Source of the DNA: Neomoorella sulfitireducens
GTDB lineage: Bacteria > Bacillota > DSM-521 > Neomoorellales > Neomoorellaceae
Direction: 5' to 3'
Length of the DNA stretch: 64,000 nt
NCBI RefSeq assembly: GCF_024733845.1
Contig: NZ_JANRHG010000001.1
Location: forward strand, 310,001 to 374,000
Numbering within the stretch: position 1 is the first letter of the stretch; the number at the start of each line of letters is the position of its first letter. Below are positions 1 to 7,781 of this stretch, one piece after another. The translations under genes were made by a program, and so were the position numbers. Under the pieces are notes generated by a model. That model was not told the origin of the DNA and ran no database searches. It saw only the letters and a program-made list of their open reading frames with translations.

Positions 1-439
1 CCGGTTCTGTTGTCAGTTCAGCTACGCCGGCAAAAGCCTTGTAATCAAACTGCATATTGCCCTGGTGGTAAGCTGTGTTGATGGAATTAGAATTCCAAAC
101 AATATTGTAGCCATCGGGTTTCTGGTCTTTAACATATGAATAACCTACTGCCCCGCCGGCCCCGGTACGGTTGACAACAGCGATGGGCTGGCCCAGCTCT
201 TTACCGGCCAGGTCGGCCACCTTGCGCGCCAGCAGATCGGCACCACTGCCGGCACCAAAAAGGACTGTCATTTCTATCGGTTTCGTTGGAAACTCCACTG
301 TGGTACCCTGTTTTGCGCCATCATTTTTCGAGCCGCTATCGGCCTGTTTGCTCCCGCCGCAACCTGCCAGGGACAGGGCCAGTACCAAAAGCAACGACAC
401 CAGGACCAGAGCGACACCCTTTAACCTCCACTTCTTCAT
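1..439 (-). CDS. Tripartite tricarboxylate transporter substrate-binding protein (TctC/Bug family), partial
   Basis: The C-terminal part lies beyond the window start; about 146 N-terminal residues are present out of a usual 320-330. The ATG at 439 follows GGAGGGTTAAT. The N-terminus (MKKWRLKGVALVLVSLLL) runs into a lipobox ending AGCGG, so the protein is an exported lipoprotein. The mature part has the Bug-family start FPTKPIEMTVLFGAGSGAD and a following NRTGAGGAVGY loop that in this family contacts a carboxylate ligand. It is the last visible gene of the LacI-headed operon; no matching TctAB is visible here, so membrane partners may lie to the left. The ligand, presumably a carboxylic acid, is unknown. 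Confidence 0.85.
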   Translation of the reverse strand, partial: MKKWRLKGVALVLVSLLLVLALSLAGCGGSKQADSGSKNDGAKQGTTVEFPTKPIEMTVLFGAGSGADLLARKVADLAGKELGQPIAVVNRTGAGGAVGYSYVKDQKPDGYNIVWNSNSINTAYHQGNMQFDYKAFAGVAELTTEP

Positions 440-462
440 ATTAACCCTCCTTAATAGATTTT

Positions 463-494
463 ATTAATGCGGCGGTATTCCCGCCGGCATTAAC
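463..494 (-). terminator. Intergenic hairpin between the dehydrogenase and TctC genes
   Basis: TTAATGC-GGCGG pairs with CCGCC-GGCATTAA with one bulged G around a five-base loop. There is no long T-run after it on the minus strand, so it could be a weak terminator, a processing site or an mRNA-stabilising stem. Confidence 0.4.
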
Positions 495-528
495 CTTCAG
501 GAAAAGCTATCCTGCTTCACACAAAGCG

Positions 529-1605
529 TTAGGGATTGATGACTACCTTCATGGCGCCGTCCTTGCGGTTGACGAAGTAATCCAGCCCTTTATGGAACTC
601 TTCCAGGGGGAAGGCATGGGTCATTATAGGTTTGGCATCTATTTTACCCTGGGCCATCAGGGAGAGGGCGCGCTTGCAGTTCTGGTTGCCTTCGCCGCGT
701 ACCGTCAGGAGGCTGATCTGGTTCATGACCACATAGTCCAGGTTGGCCGTTACCGGTTCTTTGTAGAAGGAAACCAGGACCATAACGCCGCCTTTTTTTG
801 TTGATTTGATGCCGTATTCAAAGGCCTGGGAGTTGCCGCCGCACTCGAAGACCCTTTCGGCACCTTTACCGCCGGTGAGGGCCATGACTTCTGCTACGGG
901 GTCGTCAACCTCGCGGATATTGATGGTATGAGTTGCCCCGAGCTGGCGGCCCTTGGCCAGGCGGTCTTCCCTGGTTCCCATGAGGATGATCTTTTCCGCC
1001 CCTAAGGCGCGGGCTCCCTGGACTACGGACAGGCCGATGGGACCCGGGCCGATTACCAGGACCGTATCGCCGGCAATGTAACCGCCGCTTTTATCAATGG
1101 CGTAGAGGGCGCAGCCGGCGGTGGTCACATAGGTGGCCTCGTTGAAGGAAATATTATCGGGAATTTTATAAACAGAGTTCACGTGCTGGACGGCATACTC
1201 GGCAAAACCGCCGTCTACCGTCATACCGGCGGCCCGGTGACCTTTATCCAGGCGGCCGTAGTTCAAACAGGCGGTATACTTGCCGTCAATGCAGTTCTCG
1301 CAGCGGCCGCAGCCTTTATGGGCCTCAATGGCCACCCGGTCGCCCACCTTGAACTCGTCCACCGTTTCCCCCAGGGCCACTACCGTACCGGCCCACTCGT
1401 GGCCGAAGGTAAACTCGCCATAGGGCGGCATTTTGGGCATCCCTTTGGTAATAATTTTCACATCGGTACCGCAGATGCCGCAGGAGGCCACCCGGACCAG
1501 CACTTCTCCCGGGCCGGGTTTGGGTACCGGCTTTTCCACCAGGCGCACGTCATTGGGACCAAAAAGAACCAGAGCTTTCATTTTTTCGGGAATTTGATGT
1601 TCCAT
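529..1605 (-). CDS. Zinc-dependent alcohol/polyol dehydrogenase (medium-chain MDR family)
   Basis: A 358-residue MDR enzyme of the threonine/sorbitol dehydrogenase type. Visible: catalytic zinc Cys in SCGICGTDVK (about residue 42), GHEWAG (second zinc ligand), the structural-zinc run GCGRCENCIDGKYTAC (about 96-112) and the NAD(P)-binding glycines VLVIGPGPIGL (about 182). The ATG follows AAGGAGG about 11 bases upstream. It probably oxidises a secondary hydroxyl of a sugar acid or polyol. Its place between a TctC gene and the Tm-1-like/isomerase/aldolase genes implies one step of the same carboxylate or sugar-acid route. Exact substrate cannot be read from sequence. Confidence 0.88.
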   Translation of the reverse strand: MEHQIPEKMKALVLFGPNDVRLVEKPVPKPGPGEVLVRVASCGICGTDVKIITKGMPKMPPYGEFTFGHEWAGTVVALGETVDEFKVGDRVAIEAHKGCGRCENCIDGKYTACLNYGRLDKGHRAAGMTVDGGFAEYAVQHVNSVYKIPDNISFNEATYVTTAGCALYAIDKSGGYIAGDTVLVIGPGPIGLSVVQGARALGAEKIILMGTREDRLAKGRQLGATHTINIREVDDPVAEVMALTGGKGAERVFECGGNSQAFEYGIKSTKKGGVMVLVSFYKEPVTANLDYVVMNQISLLTVRGEGNQNCKRALSLMAQGKIDAKPIMTHAFPLEEFHKGLDYFVNRKDGAMKVVINP

Positions 1606-1633
1606 TTATATAAATAACCTCCTTAAAATTGGT

Positions 1634-2902
1634 TCAACACAGTCCCTGTTCTGCAGCAGAATTTTCTTTACCTGCCAGCCATATTTCCATCAACTGGTGC
1701 ATAACAGCAGCCGTGCTGGCAGCAAAGACCGGGTCGTTGATATTGGCGTCCAATTTCATTAACTTTACCCGGGGGTCCAGATTGGCCTCCAGGGCCGCCA
1801 CCAGGGCGGCATCGGCTTCCGGGTCATGGAGGGGGCCGCCAGCGCGGCCGTTTTCCGACCAGCCTTTCAGGGGCACCATAACGGCCACCGGGCCGCGGGC
1901 CACATTCAACCTGGCGGCCAGCACTTCGCCCACCCGGGTTAATTCTTCTTTAGTAGCCCGGACGTTGGTGTTATAGGGGTTATGGTAATGGGTCGGGCGT
2001 TCCCGGTAGGCGGGCGGTATGCTCTCCGCCGGGCCAAAGCAGAAGTAATCCAGTCCCCCGAGGGAGATCACCATGGGTATGCCCTTTTCACCCGCCGCCT
2101 TCAGGCGCGGCCGCATAGGAGTGTAAATGTCACCCGCTTCTCCAAAAACCTCGGCAAGCAACTCATGGGTAGTTAGATCCAGGACGCCCTGGATTAACCC
2201 GGCTTCGATTAATTCTTCCATGGCCGAACCGCAGGCCCCGGAAGCATGGAAGGCGATCACCTCGTAGCCCAGATCTACCAGCCTCTCCCGGGCGGCCACG
2301 ACAGCGGCATTGGTATTGCCGAAGGCAGTGGTGGCAATTACCGGCCGGTCACCGGCCCGCAGGGGCTCACCGTGGGTCGCCATGCCCATGACCGCCCCGG
2401 CGGCGTTGCTTAATATGGTCCGGCTCACGGTATTAGGACCTCCAAGGAGGTCGGCCACCGAAAACATCATGATGATGTCCTTGTACTCGATATAGGGGCG
2501 GATGTTACCGGAAGCCACCGTAGAGACAATAACCTTGGGCAGTCCGATGGGCAGGGCTCGCATGGCGATGGCCGCTATAGCCGTACCCTGGTTGCCGCCT
2601 ATACCCAGGACGCCGGCCAGCTCGCCCCGGCCATAGAGGCCGGTTAAAACCCGGGCTGCTCCCAGCCCCATGGTCTGCATCATGGCATCACGACGTAAGG
2701 AAGGGAGGTCTTTAAAATCCACCCCGCCCAGCCGGCAAATTTCCTCGCGGGGGTAGGTAGCCCGAAAACCGTGGGGGAGATAAGTGCTCACATCCAGCAC
2801 CGGAGCCTCCCATCCCTGTGAGTTGATGAATTCCTGCAAAAAACGGGTTTCAGCTTCTTTGGTATCGACAGTGGCAACAATGGCGATGGCCTTGTGCGGC
2901 AC
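1634..2902 (-). CDS. Tm-1-like ATP-binding domain protein (UPF0261 family)
   Basis: 422 residues, full length for UPF0261. The N-terminus IAIVATVDTKEAETRFL is the family hallmark; GIGGNQGTAIAAIAMRALPIGLPK (split around residues 104-127) and the C-terminal VMVPLKGWSENGRAGGPLHD block also fit. The GTG start follows CAGGAGGAGACAAGC. Relatives include the N-terminal half of plant Tm-1, which binds ATP; in bacteria they recur in sugar-acid and aromatic catabolic operons, but no reaction is firmly assigned. It is 21 bases downstream of the TIM-barrel isomerase gene, so co-transcription is likely. Family assignment is firm, role is not. Confidence 0.85.
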   Translation of the reverse strand: MPHKAIAIVATVDTKEAETRFLQEFINSQGWEAPVLDVSTYLPHGFRATYPREEICRLGGVDFKDLPSLRRDAMMQTMGLGAARVLTGLYGRGELAGVLGIGGNQGTAIAAIAMRALPIGLPKVIVSTVASGNIRPYIEYKDIIMMFSVADLLGGPNTVSRTILSNAAGAVMGMATHGEPLRAGDRPVIATTAFGNTNAAVVAARERLVDLGYEVIAFHASGACGSAMEELIEAGLIQGVLDLTTHELLAEVFGEAGDIYTPMRPRLKAAGEKGIPMVISLGGLDYFCFGPAESIPPAYRERPTHYHNPYNTNVRATKEELTRVGEVLAARLNVARGPVAVMVPLKGWSENGRAGGPLHDPEADAALVAALEANLDPRVKLMKLDANINDPVFAASTAAVMHQLMEIWLAGKENSAAEQGLC

Positions 2903-2923
2903 GCTTGTCTCCTCCTGGTTGTT

Positions 2924-3841
2924 TTAAGCCAGGGCCCACGCTTCTTTAATGACCCTCTTGGCATTGGCCAGAATCAATTCCGAAGTCTCGCCGGGTAACA
3001 GGGGCCGAACTTCGGCGCTTAAGACCGGCCGCTTTTCCGGGCCGATGAGGCCCATATCGGTCAGCAGGCGGAAATAGGCGCTGACATCTTTGGTATCAAT
3101 TTCGCCGTCTTCCACACCAAAACGCGGCTGCAGATCGCCGTACAGGGGGTGACGGCGGTCGTTCATAACACAGTTACCAATATGAAAAGCCATCAAGTAA
3201 TCCTTTACCAGGGGCAGGGCTTCCTCGGGTTTTTCCCTCAACAAGGGAAAGTGAGAGAGGTCCGCCAGGAGCCCGAATTTAGGATAACTGGATCGCAGTT
3301 CTCTGGCAATATCAAAAGCATCCCTGAAATGGCCGATTAAGGATTCTTTGTCAATATCCCGGTCAAAAATCTTTAAAGTAATGGCCGGGTCGCCCATCTC
3401 CCTGGCATATTCACAAATTTGCGCCAGGGAATCTACCAGCAGTTTCTTGGCCTCTTCCCGCCGTTCCGGGCCAGGGTCTTTGCCGGCCGGGATACGCACA
3501 GCAACGGCGCCCAGGTCGGAAGCTTCTTTAAGGCAATTGAAAACCTGCTTGATGGCCCGTTTTCTTTCCCCGGAATCAAAGGAGTTAAGGTTTAATTTCT
3601 GGGAAAAGATGGCCGGCTGGCAGGCATAGCAAACCTCCATGTGGGCGATCTTTAACAACTGTGCTGCTTCGGTGCGCTGTTTAATATCCTTGATCCAGCC
3701 TACTTCAACCGCGGTAAAGAAGTCGTCTTCGGCAATGCGGCGCAGGGTTTCTACCACCGGGCCGGTACCGTTTACTACCTCGGGAAAGGCTTTGAAATGG
3801 ACGATGCCCACCTTCATAAATTCATAAATTGACGCCCTCAC
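2924..3841 (-). CDS. Sugar phosphate isomerase/epimerase-like TIM-barrel protein
   Basis: 305 residues with the xylose-isomerase-like/AP-endonuclease-2 barrel pattern: an acidic metal-ligand strand (TAVEVGWIKD near 42), VRIPAGKDPG near 115, the strand GLLADLSHFP with Asp/His, MAFHIGNCV with the His metal ligand, and a C-terminal SAEVRP Glu. The GTG at 3841 is preferred to the internal ATG because GGGGAGG lies 7 bases upstream of it. Members isomerise or epimerise ketoses, inositols or hydroxypyruvate. With the class II aldolase and dehydrogenase next to it, an aldol/retro-aldol sugar-acid pathway is plausible; substrate unknown. Confidence 0.8.
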   Translation of the reverse strand: MRASIYEFMKVGIVHFKAFPEVVNGTGPVVETLRRIAEDDFFTAVEVGWIKDIKQRTEAAQLLKIAHMEVCYACQPAIFSQKLNLNSFDSGERKRAIKQVFNCLKEASDLGAVAVRIPAGKDPGPERREEAKKLLVDSLAQICEYAREMGDPAITLKIFDRDIDKESLIGHFRDAFDIARELRSSYPKFGLLADLSHFPLLREKPEEALPLVKDYLMAFHIGNCVMNDRRHPLYGDLQPRFGVEDGEIDTKDVSAYFRLLTDMGLIGPEKRPVLSAEVRPLLPGETSELILANAKRVIKEAWALA

Positions 3842-3923
3842 TGCTTAACCTCCCCTTAATTTACGCCATTTTCCCCACTCGACGGAAGTGTAGATTAATT
3901 CTGGCTAACTCCGAGAAAAAAAT

Positions 3924-4517
3924 TTAACCCAACTGTGATAACAGGAACGCAACCTTAGCATTATCTTCTAATACATCTGCCAGGTAAAAAGCATGACGAA
4001 TATCGTTACCCACCGTAACAAAACCATGGCGTTTGAGGACTACGGCTTTGAGGGTCGGGTCCTCAAAGGCTTTAATGATCATTTCCGCAAGTTCTACTGA
4101 TCCCGGTGTGGCATATTCGACAACGCCTACTTTGTTGAGACCCGCTTCCGCGGCCGCTGTAACAACCGGCAGTTCGCCTTTGGCCGACACATAAGCCGTA
4201 GCATATGCCGAATGGCCGTGAACAACGGCCTGCACTTCCGGGCGAGCCTTTAGAATACCAAGGTGAAAACGGATTTCCTTGGAGGGCTTGCCCTCACCCG
4301 CCAGGATATTCCCCTCTAAATCAACTAAAAGGAAGTCTTCAGGGCCTACATCACCAAAGGATTTGCCACTAGCTTTAATAAGGACTTGTTCCGGGTGACC
4401 CGGGACACGGGCGCTGGTGTTACCGCTGGTAGCCGAGGTAAGGCCGCGGGCAAAGATTTGCCGGCTGACATCTACCATTTCATGGCGCAACCTGGTAACT
4501 GCATCTAAATCGATCAT
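3924..4517 (-). CDS. Class II aldolase/adducin family protein (fuculose-phosphate aldolase-like)
   Basis: 197 residues, normal for a stand-alone class II aldolase. Visible: SGNTSARV (phosphate-binding loop, about 31-38), a SGKSFGDV segment, the zinc pair in VVHGHSAYATAYV (HxH, about 98-110), and the third His in VVLKRHGFVTVG. An acidic residue of the EIRFHL segment takes the family catalytic position. ATG with GGGAGGAAGG upstream. Relatives cleave L-fuculose-1-P or L-ribulose-P, or decarboxylate 3-oxo-tetronate-4-P (OtnC). No DUF1537 kinase, the usual OtnC partner, is in the window, so an OtnC role is not supported. Confidence 0.85.
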   Translation of the reverse strand: MIDLDAVTRLRHEMVDVSRQIFARGLTSATSGNTSARVPGHPEQVLIKASGKSFGDVGPEDFLLVDLEGNILAGEGKPSKEIRFHLGILKARPEVQAVVHGHSAYATAYVSAKGELPVVTAAAEAGLNKVGVVEYATPGSVELAEMIIKAFEDPTLKAVVLKRHGFVTVGNDIRHAFYLADVLEDNAKVAFLLSQLG

Positions 4518-4544
4518 TTTACCTTCCTCCCAGCCTTGCTCGTG

Positions 4545-4578
4545 GGTACAAGCCCGGCTTTAAAGCCGGGCTTGTACC
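4545..4578. repeat. 34-bp perfect palindrome between aldolase and creatininase-family genes
   Basis: GGTACAAGCCCGGCTTT is followed at once by its exact reverse complement (17+17 bases, no spacer). As RNA it would make a very stable stem inside the putative operon transcript. There is no following T-run on the minus strand (an A/G-rich RBS region follows), so it is more like a processing or stabilising stem, or an internal attenuator, than a clean terminator. Confidence 0.8.
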
Positions 4579-4601
4579 TTGAGTCAAGGTGATTACGCGC
4601 G

Positions 4602-5453
4602 TTATGCCCTCTCGGGGAAATCGCGGTTTTCTACTTTGAAGGGGAACTTCTTGACTTCCTCAATGAAGGCAGCCAGGTGTTCGGCTTCCTTCTCAAAGAG
4701 TTTCAAACCTTTCTCGGGGGTACCGCGGAAAGGATTACCGATGGTGGCATGATCGGAGTATTCATGGTGTTCCATGGGAACGATGATGTTTTCGGAACCC
4801 CGGAACTTTACGGTAGCAGTACCGTCGATCTTGGAGAACTCGGGGCCCATCCACCGCGGCGCGTGGGCACGGTCATTAACCGCCCGGCTCATATCTACCA
4901 GTTCGATGTTATAAGCCATTACCTGGGCCGTTTCCATTTCGCCGGCGTGCCAACCTGGAGTCTCCTCAGGAGGTCCTTCGAGAATACCTTTAACTACTTC
5001 GCATTCCCTCTCAGTGGGCGTCTTGTACCAGGCCACAAAGGCACCGGTATGGTAACGGAGTTTCCGCAGGAGTTCGTCAATGGGTTTGGTGTTGGAACCG
5101 TGATGGGATACAAAGACAATCTTGTTGGCACCGTGGAAGATCAAGCTGCGGGCAATATCATGGAGTACACGACGGAAAGTCTCGGCAGCAAGGGTGATGG
5201 TGCCGCAGCCTTCCCCGACTTCGCCCATGTGATGGGGTGAGTAGCCAAAGGGCAGCAGCGGTGTGTGGGGAACATTGGCCAGTTTGGCGGCCCGCTCGGT
5301 TACGGAAATGGTAGTAATGCTGTCCGTTCCCAGGGGTACATGGGCACCGTGTTTTTCACAGCTCCCGACCGGTACGAGAACGGTGTCGGTTTCTTTGAAC
5401 CATTCCTGGGCGTCAACAAAGGAACATTCCAAGAGGTTGTAACGTTTGGCCAT
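4602..5453 (-). CDS. Creatininase family amidohydrolase, copy 1
   Basis: 283 residues. Creatininase-fold metal ligands are visible: VPVGSCEKHGAHVPLGTDS (Glu/His/Asp, about 26-45), FVSHHGSN (about 115, in place of the usual GHGGN) and WHAGEMETAQ (His/Glu, about 168-177). ATG with AGGAGG upstream. The family comprises metal-dependent cyclic-amide and formamide hydrolases (creatininase, FAPy deformylase, MftE). It is the first enzyme gene after lacI, suggesting that the operon opens an amide or lactam early in the pathway. A second, divergent copy lies at 17.8-18.7 kb, also beside a regulator gene. Confidence 0.87.
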   Translation of the reverse strand: MAKRYNLLECSFVDAQEWFKETDTVLVPVGSCEKHGAHVPLGTDSITTISVTERAAKLANVPHTPLLPFGYSPHHMGEVGEGCGTITLAAETFRRVLHDIARSLIFHGANKIVFVSHHGSNTKPIDELLRKLRYHTGAFVAWYKTPTERECEVVKGILEGPPEETPGWHAGEMETAQVMAYNIELVDMSRAVNDRAHAPRWMGPEFSKIDGTATVKFRGSENIIVPMEHHEYSDHATIGNPFRGTPEKGLKLFEKEAEHLAAFIEEVKKFPFKVENRDFPERA

Positions 5454-5472
5454 TTAAGCAAACCTCCTGCCA

Positions 5473-6474
5473 TTATTTTAATATAGATGATTCTCTGACC
5501 TCGAGGTGAGTTGCCAGGGTGGTAACCGGCGGCACCTTCCGGCCGGCAAGGAGCTCGGCCAGCACCTTCATGGCAGTCACTCCCAGGTCATAGACCGGAA
5601 CAGCTACGGTTGATAATGCTGGCGTAATAAAGGAAGCGAAGGGGGTATTATCAAAACCTACAACTGCCACATCTTGTGGTATTCTTATCCCCTGCTCTTG
5701 CAAGGCTTTAATTACGCCGATGGCCATAAGATCATTATGGGCAAAAATAGCGGTTATATTCCGGGGACCGCTTATAGGCAGGCGTCCTACGGCCTGATAA
5801 CCGCTATTAAATTCAAAATCGCCTTCAATGATCCAGCCGGGTTCAATCTCTATGCCTCCAGCCGCCATGGCGCGGCGGTAACCTTCCAGGCGATCCCTGG
5901 CTGTAGTCGAAATCGCAGGGCCTGTTACCGTGGCAATCCTCCGGTGCCCGAGATGCAGTAAATGCTCAACAGCCTCCCGGGCAGCCTGCACGTTGTCTAC
6001 CTGTACCGCCGGCAAGCCGGTTTTATGCCGTCCAATAACTACCGTCGCCAATGGCTCATGTTCAAAAAAATGTTCGCGACTGGCATCTTCTACGGCACCA
6101 CCGCCGGTAAAAATTACCCCATCGACCCGTTTCTCCCGTAAAACACGGAGATAAGCTTTTGTTCGCTCCCGGGAACGGTCGGTATTGCAAAGAATAACTG
6201 TATAACCCTTCTCATGGGCCACATCCTCTACCCCGCGAACAATGCCAGGGTAATAGGGGTTGGCGATGTCTGGTAATATCAGGCCAATGGTTTTTGTTTC
6301 ATTTAGCTGGAGGCTGCGGGCCATGGCATTGGGGTAAAAGCCAAGTTCATTGATGGCAGCCAGGACACGCTCCCGCGTTTCGGGGCTGATAGGGTGCTGG
6401 CTGTTGTTAAGGACGCGGGAAACAGTTGTCACGGAAACGCCGGCGTGCCTGGCTACATCTTTTATAGTTACCAC
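5473..6474 (-). CDS. LacI-family transcriptional regulator
   Basis: 333 residues. The N-terminal helix-turn-helix (IKDVARHAGVSVTTVSRVLN, residues 3-22) and hinge helix (NAMARSLQL) precede a periplasmic-binding-protein-like sensor domain (TKTIGLILPDIANPYYPGI; VDGVIFTGG; AVVGFDNTPFASFI). GTG start with GAGGGGTG upstream. It heads the operon reading to the window edge, and LacI-type operators lie just before it, so autoregulation and control of the whole operon is the simplest model. The effector is probably a pathway sugar acid or amide, but this is not shown. Confidence 0.92.
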   Translation of the reverse strand: MVTIKDVARHAGVSVTTVSRVLNNSQHPISPETRERVLAAINELGFYPNAMARSLQLNETKTIGLILPDIANPYYPGIVRGVEDVAHEKGYTVILCNTDRSRERTKAYLRVLREKRVDGVIFTGGGAVEDASREHFFEHEPLATVVIGRHKTGLPAVQVDNVQAAREAVEHLLHLGHRRIATVTGPAISTTARDRLEGYRRAMAAGGIEIEPGWIIEGDFEFNSGYQAVGRLPISGPRNITAIFAHNDLMAIGVIKALQEQGIRIPQDVAVVGFDNTPFASFITPALSTVAVPVYDLGVTAMKVLAELLAGRKVPPVTTLATHLEVRESSILK

Positions 6475-6492
6475 TAGCTTTCACCCCTCTTC

Positions 6493-6506
6493 GGAAAACG
6501 TTTTCC
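6493..6506. promoter_or_regulatory. LacI-type operator O1 (perfect 14-bp palindrome)
   Basis: GGAAAACGTTTTCC is a perfect palindrome with the central CG typical of LacI/GalR sites. It lies 19 bases before the lacI start codon, between the putative promoter and the RBS, where bound repressor would block transcription. Confidence 0.75.
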
Positions 6507-6538
6507 TTGGTTATAAATTAGCATGGTTTAACCCCCTA

Positions 6539-6544
6539 TGTCAA
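6539..6544 (-). promoter_or_regulatory. Candidate -35 box of the lacI operon promoter
   Basis: TTGACA on the minus strand; TAATTT about 18 bases downstream could serve as a weak -10. It lies between operators O1 and O2. The -10 match is poor, so this is tentative. Confidence 0.4.
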
Positions 6545-6576
6545 TATCTAATATTAAAACGTGAAATTTTTCTTAT

Positions 6577-6590
6577 GGTAAACGTTTCCC
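6577..6590. promoter_or_regulatory. LacI-type operator O2
   Basis: GGTAAACGTTTCCC matches its own reverse complement in 6 of 7 half-site positions and has the same A/T-CG-A/T core as O1, 84 bp away (about eight helical turns), which suits looping by a LacI-family tetramer or cooperative dimers. Confidence 0.6.
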
Positions 6591-6609
6591 TTTATTTGTT
6601 TTATGTTGT

Positions 6610-6623
6610 GGTAACGTTTTCTC
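6610..6623. promoter_or_regulatory. LacI-type operator O3 (degenerate)
   Basis: GGTAACGTTTTC shares the ACGTTT core with O1 and O2 but has a poorer left half. It lies 33 bp beyond O2. Confidence 0.4.
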
Positions 6624-6760
6624 TTTGTTTTTCTCATGTAAGACAATAATAAATTTGGCTATATATTTTGTCGCAATCTGCCGCCTTAGTAACTTAACCG
6701 CTTTTTATTGGCCATTCAAGTACCGGCAGAAAATACACCTCATGCCATTGACTTATGCCC

Positions 6761-6800
6761 AAAAAAAAATATCCCCGCAGAATGAATTAAACTACGGGGA
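6761..6800 (-). terminator. Rho-independent terminator of the FadR-family gene
   Basis: TCCCCGCAG pairs with CTACGGGGA (one mismatch), followed on the minus strand by a run of nine T. It separates the upstream FadR-type gene from the lacI operon. The rest of 6475-6838 holds only the operators and AT-rich DNA. Confidence 0.8.
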
Positions 6801-6838
6801 ACTTCAGGCATTATCCCTTATTAGGTGTTTTTATATTT

Positions 6839-7534
6839 TTATTTCAATTGCCGGGCTACAAAACGCAGGTGCTTGGACATAGCCCGGCGGGCCGGTTCTG
6901 CGGCTCCGGAAATAATAGCCTTTACAATTTCATTGTGCTGTTCAAAAAGAAGACGAGCATTATCCGGATCGGAGTAAAGACGGCTACGCTTGTTGGCCAG
7001 GGTCTGGGCAAGGGTGTCGGCAATGGTATACATTAAGCGAGAAAGGATGGGATTATGGGACATGGCGGCAATGGTCAGATGAAATTTGACATCCGTATCT
7101 TCCTGTAGATACCCCCGGGTCATCTCTTCGCCCATCTGGCGGGTTATCTCTACCAGCTGCTCTTTCTCCTCGGAAGTTGCCCGCCGCGCCGCCAGGTAAA
7201 CTATCTCTCGTTCCAGGATTTGCCTGGCTTCCAGTAAATATGTGGCCTGTTGTTCTTCCAGCAGCAAAGCCATAACCAGGGGCTGGACAATATCGCAGTT
7301 TTGCACCTTGCGGACAAAAGTCCCTTCGCCGGGCTTTACCTCCAGGACGCCCATGGTAGTAAGGGCACGGATGGCCTCCCGGACGGATGCCCGGCTGACG
7401 CCCAGTTTCTCCGACAGCTCCCGTTCCGAGTAAAAGCGTTCCCCGGGCATCAGCTTACCTTCGCTAAGGGATTTTTTTACCTGCTCGACGATTTCTTCAT
7501 AGATCTTTTTCGTTTTGATCGGCTGCAGTTCCAT
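6839..7534 (-). CDS. GntR-family regulator, FadR subfamily (FCD domain)
   Basis: 231 residues: winged helix (about 10-75; YSERELSEKLGVSRASVREAIRAL split across the recognition helix) followed by an all-helical FCD sensor domain (about 90-225) with the Asp/His metal-type motif DVKFHLTIAAMSHN and C-terminal His residues (EQHNEIV, KHLRFV). FCD domains bind carboxylates such as lactate, gluconate or citrate. ATG with GAGGTAGGG upstream. It ends at its own terminator, so it is a separate unit lying between the two catabolic clusters and could regulate either one. Confidence 0.88.
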   Translation of the reverse strand: MELQPIKTKKIYEEIVEQVKKSLSEGKLMPGERFYSERELSEKLGVSRASVREAIRALTTMGVLEVKPGEGTFVRKVQNCDIVQPLVMALLLEEQQATYLLEARQILEREIVYLAARRATSEEKEQLVEITRQMGEEMTRGYLQEDTDVKFHLTIAAMSHNPILSRLMYTIADTLAQTLANKRSRLYSDPDNARLLFEQHNEIVKAIISGAAEPARRAMSKHLRFVARQLK

Positions 7535-7781
7535 CGGCCCTACCTCGAAGTTCTTTTTAGATTATTATTGCATTATTTATAGCTAATGGCAATGGGGGTG
7601 TGTTTGCAAATACAAAAATTATCCGAGCTTTTGCTCTGCACCCGTTTGTCTCTGTTACGGTAACGTATAAGCTAGAAAACACCCTTCGTTTTATCGTTTT
7701 TAACAGTAGCATCCGTGTTTTTATATCTTAACCTTTGGGTCCTTTATAGCCCTAACTCCTGAAGCTCATTCATTTTCTTGT

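Noticed and set aside
4545-4578. Classical Rho-independent terminator
   Set aside because: The palindrome is perfect, but no T-run follows on the minus strand and the downstream gene appears to need the same transcript.
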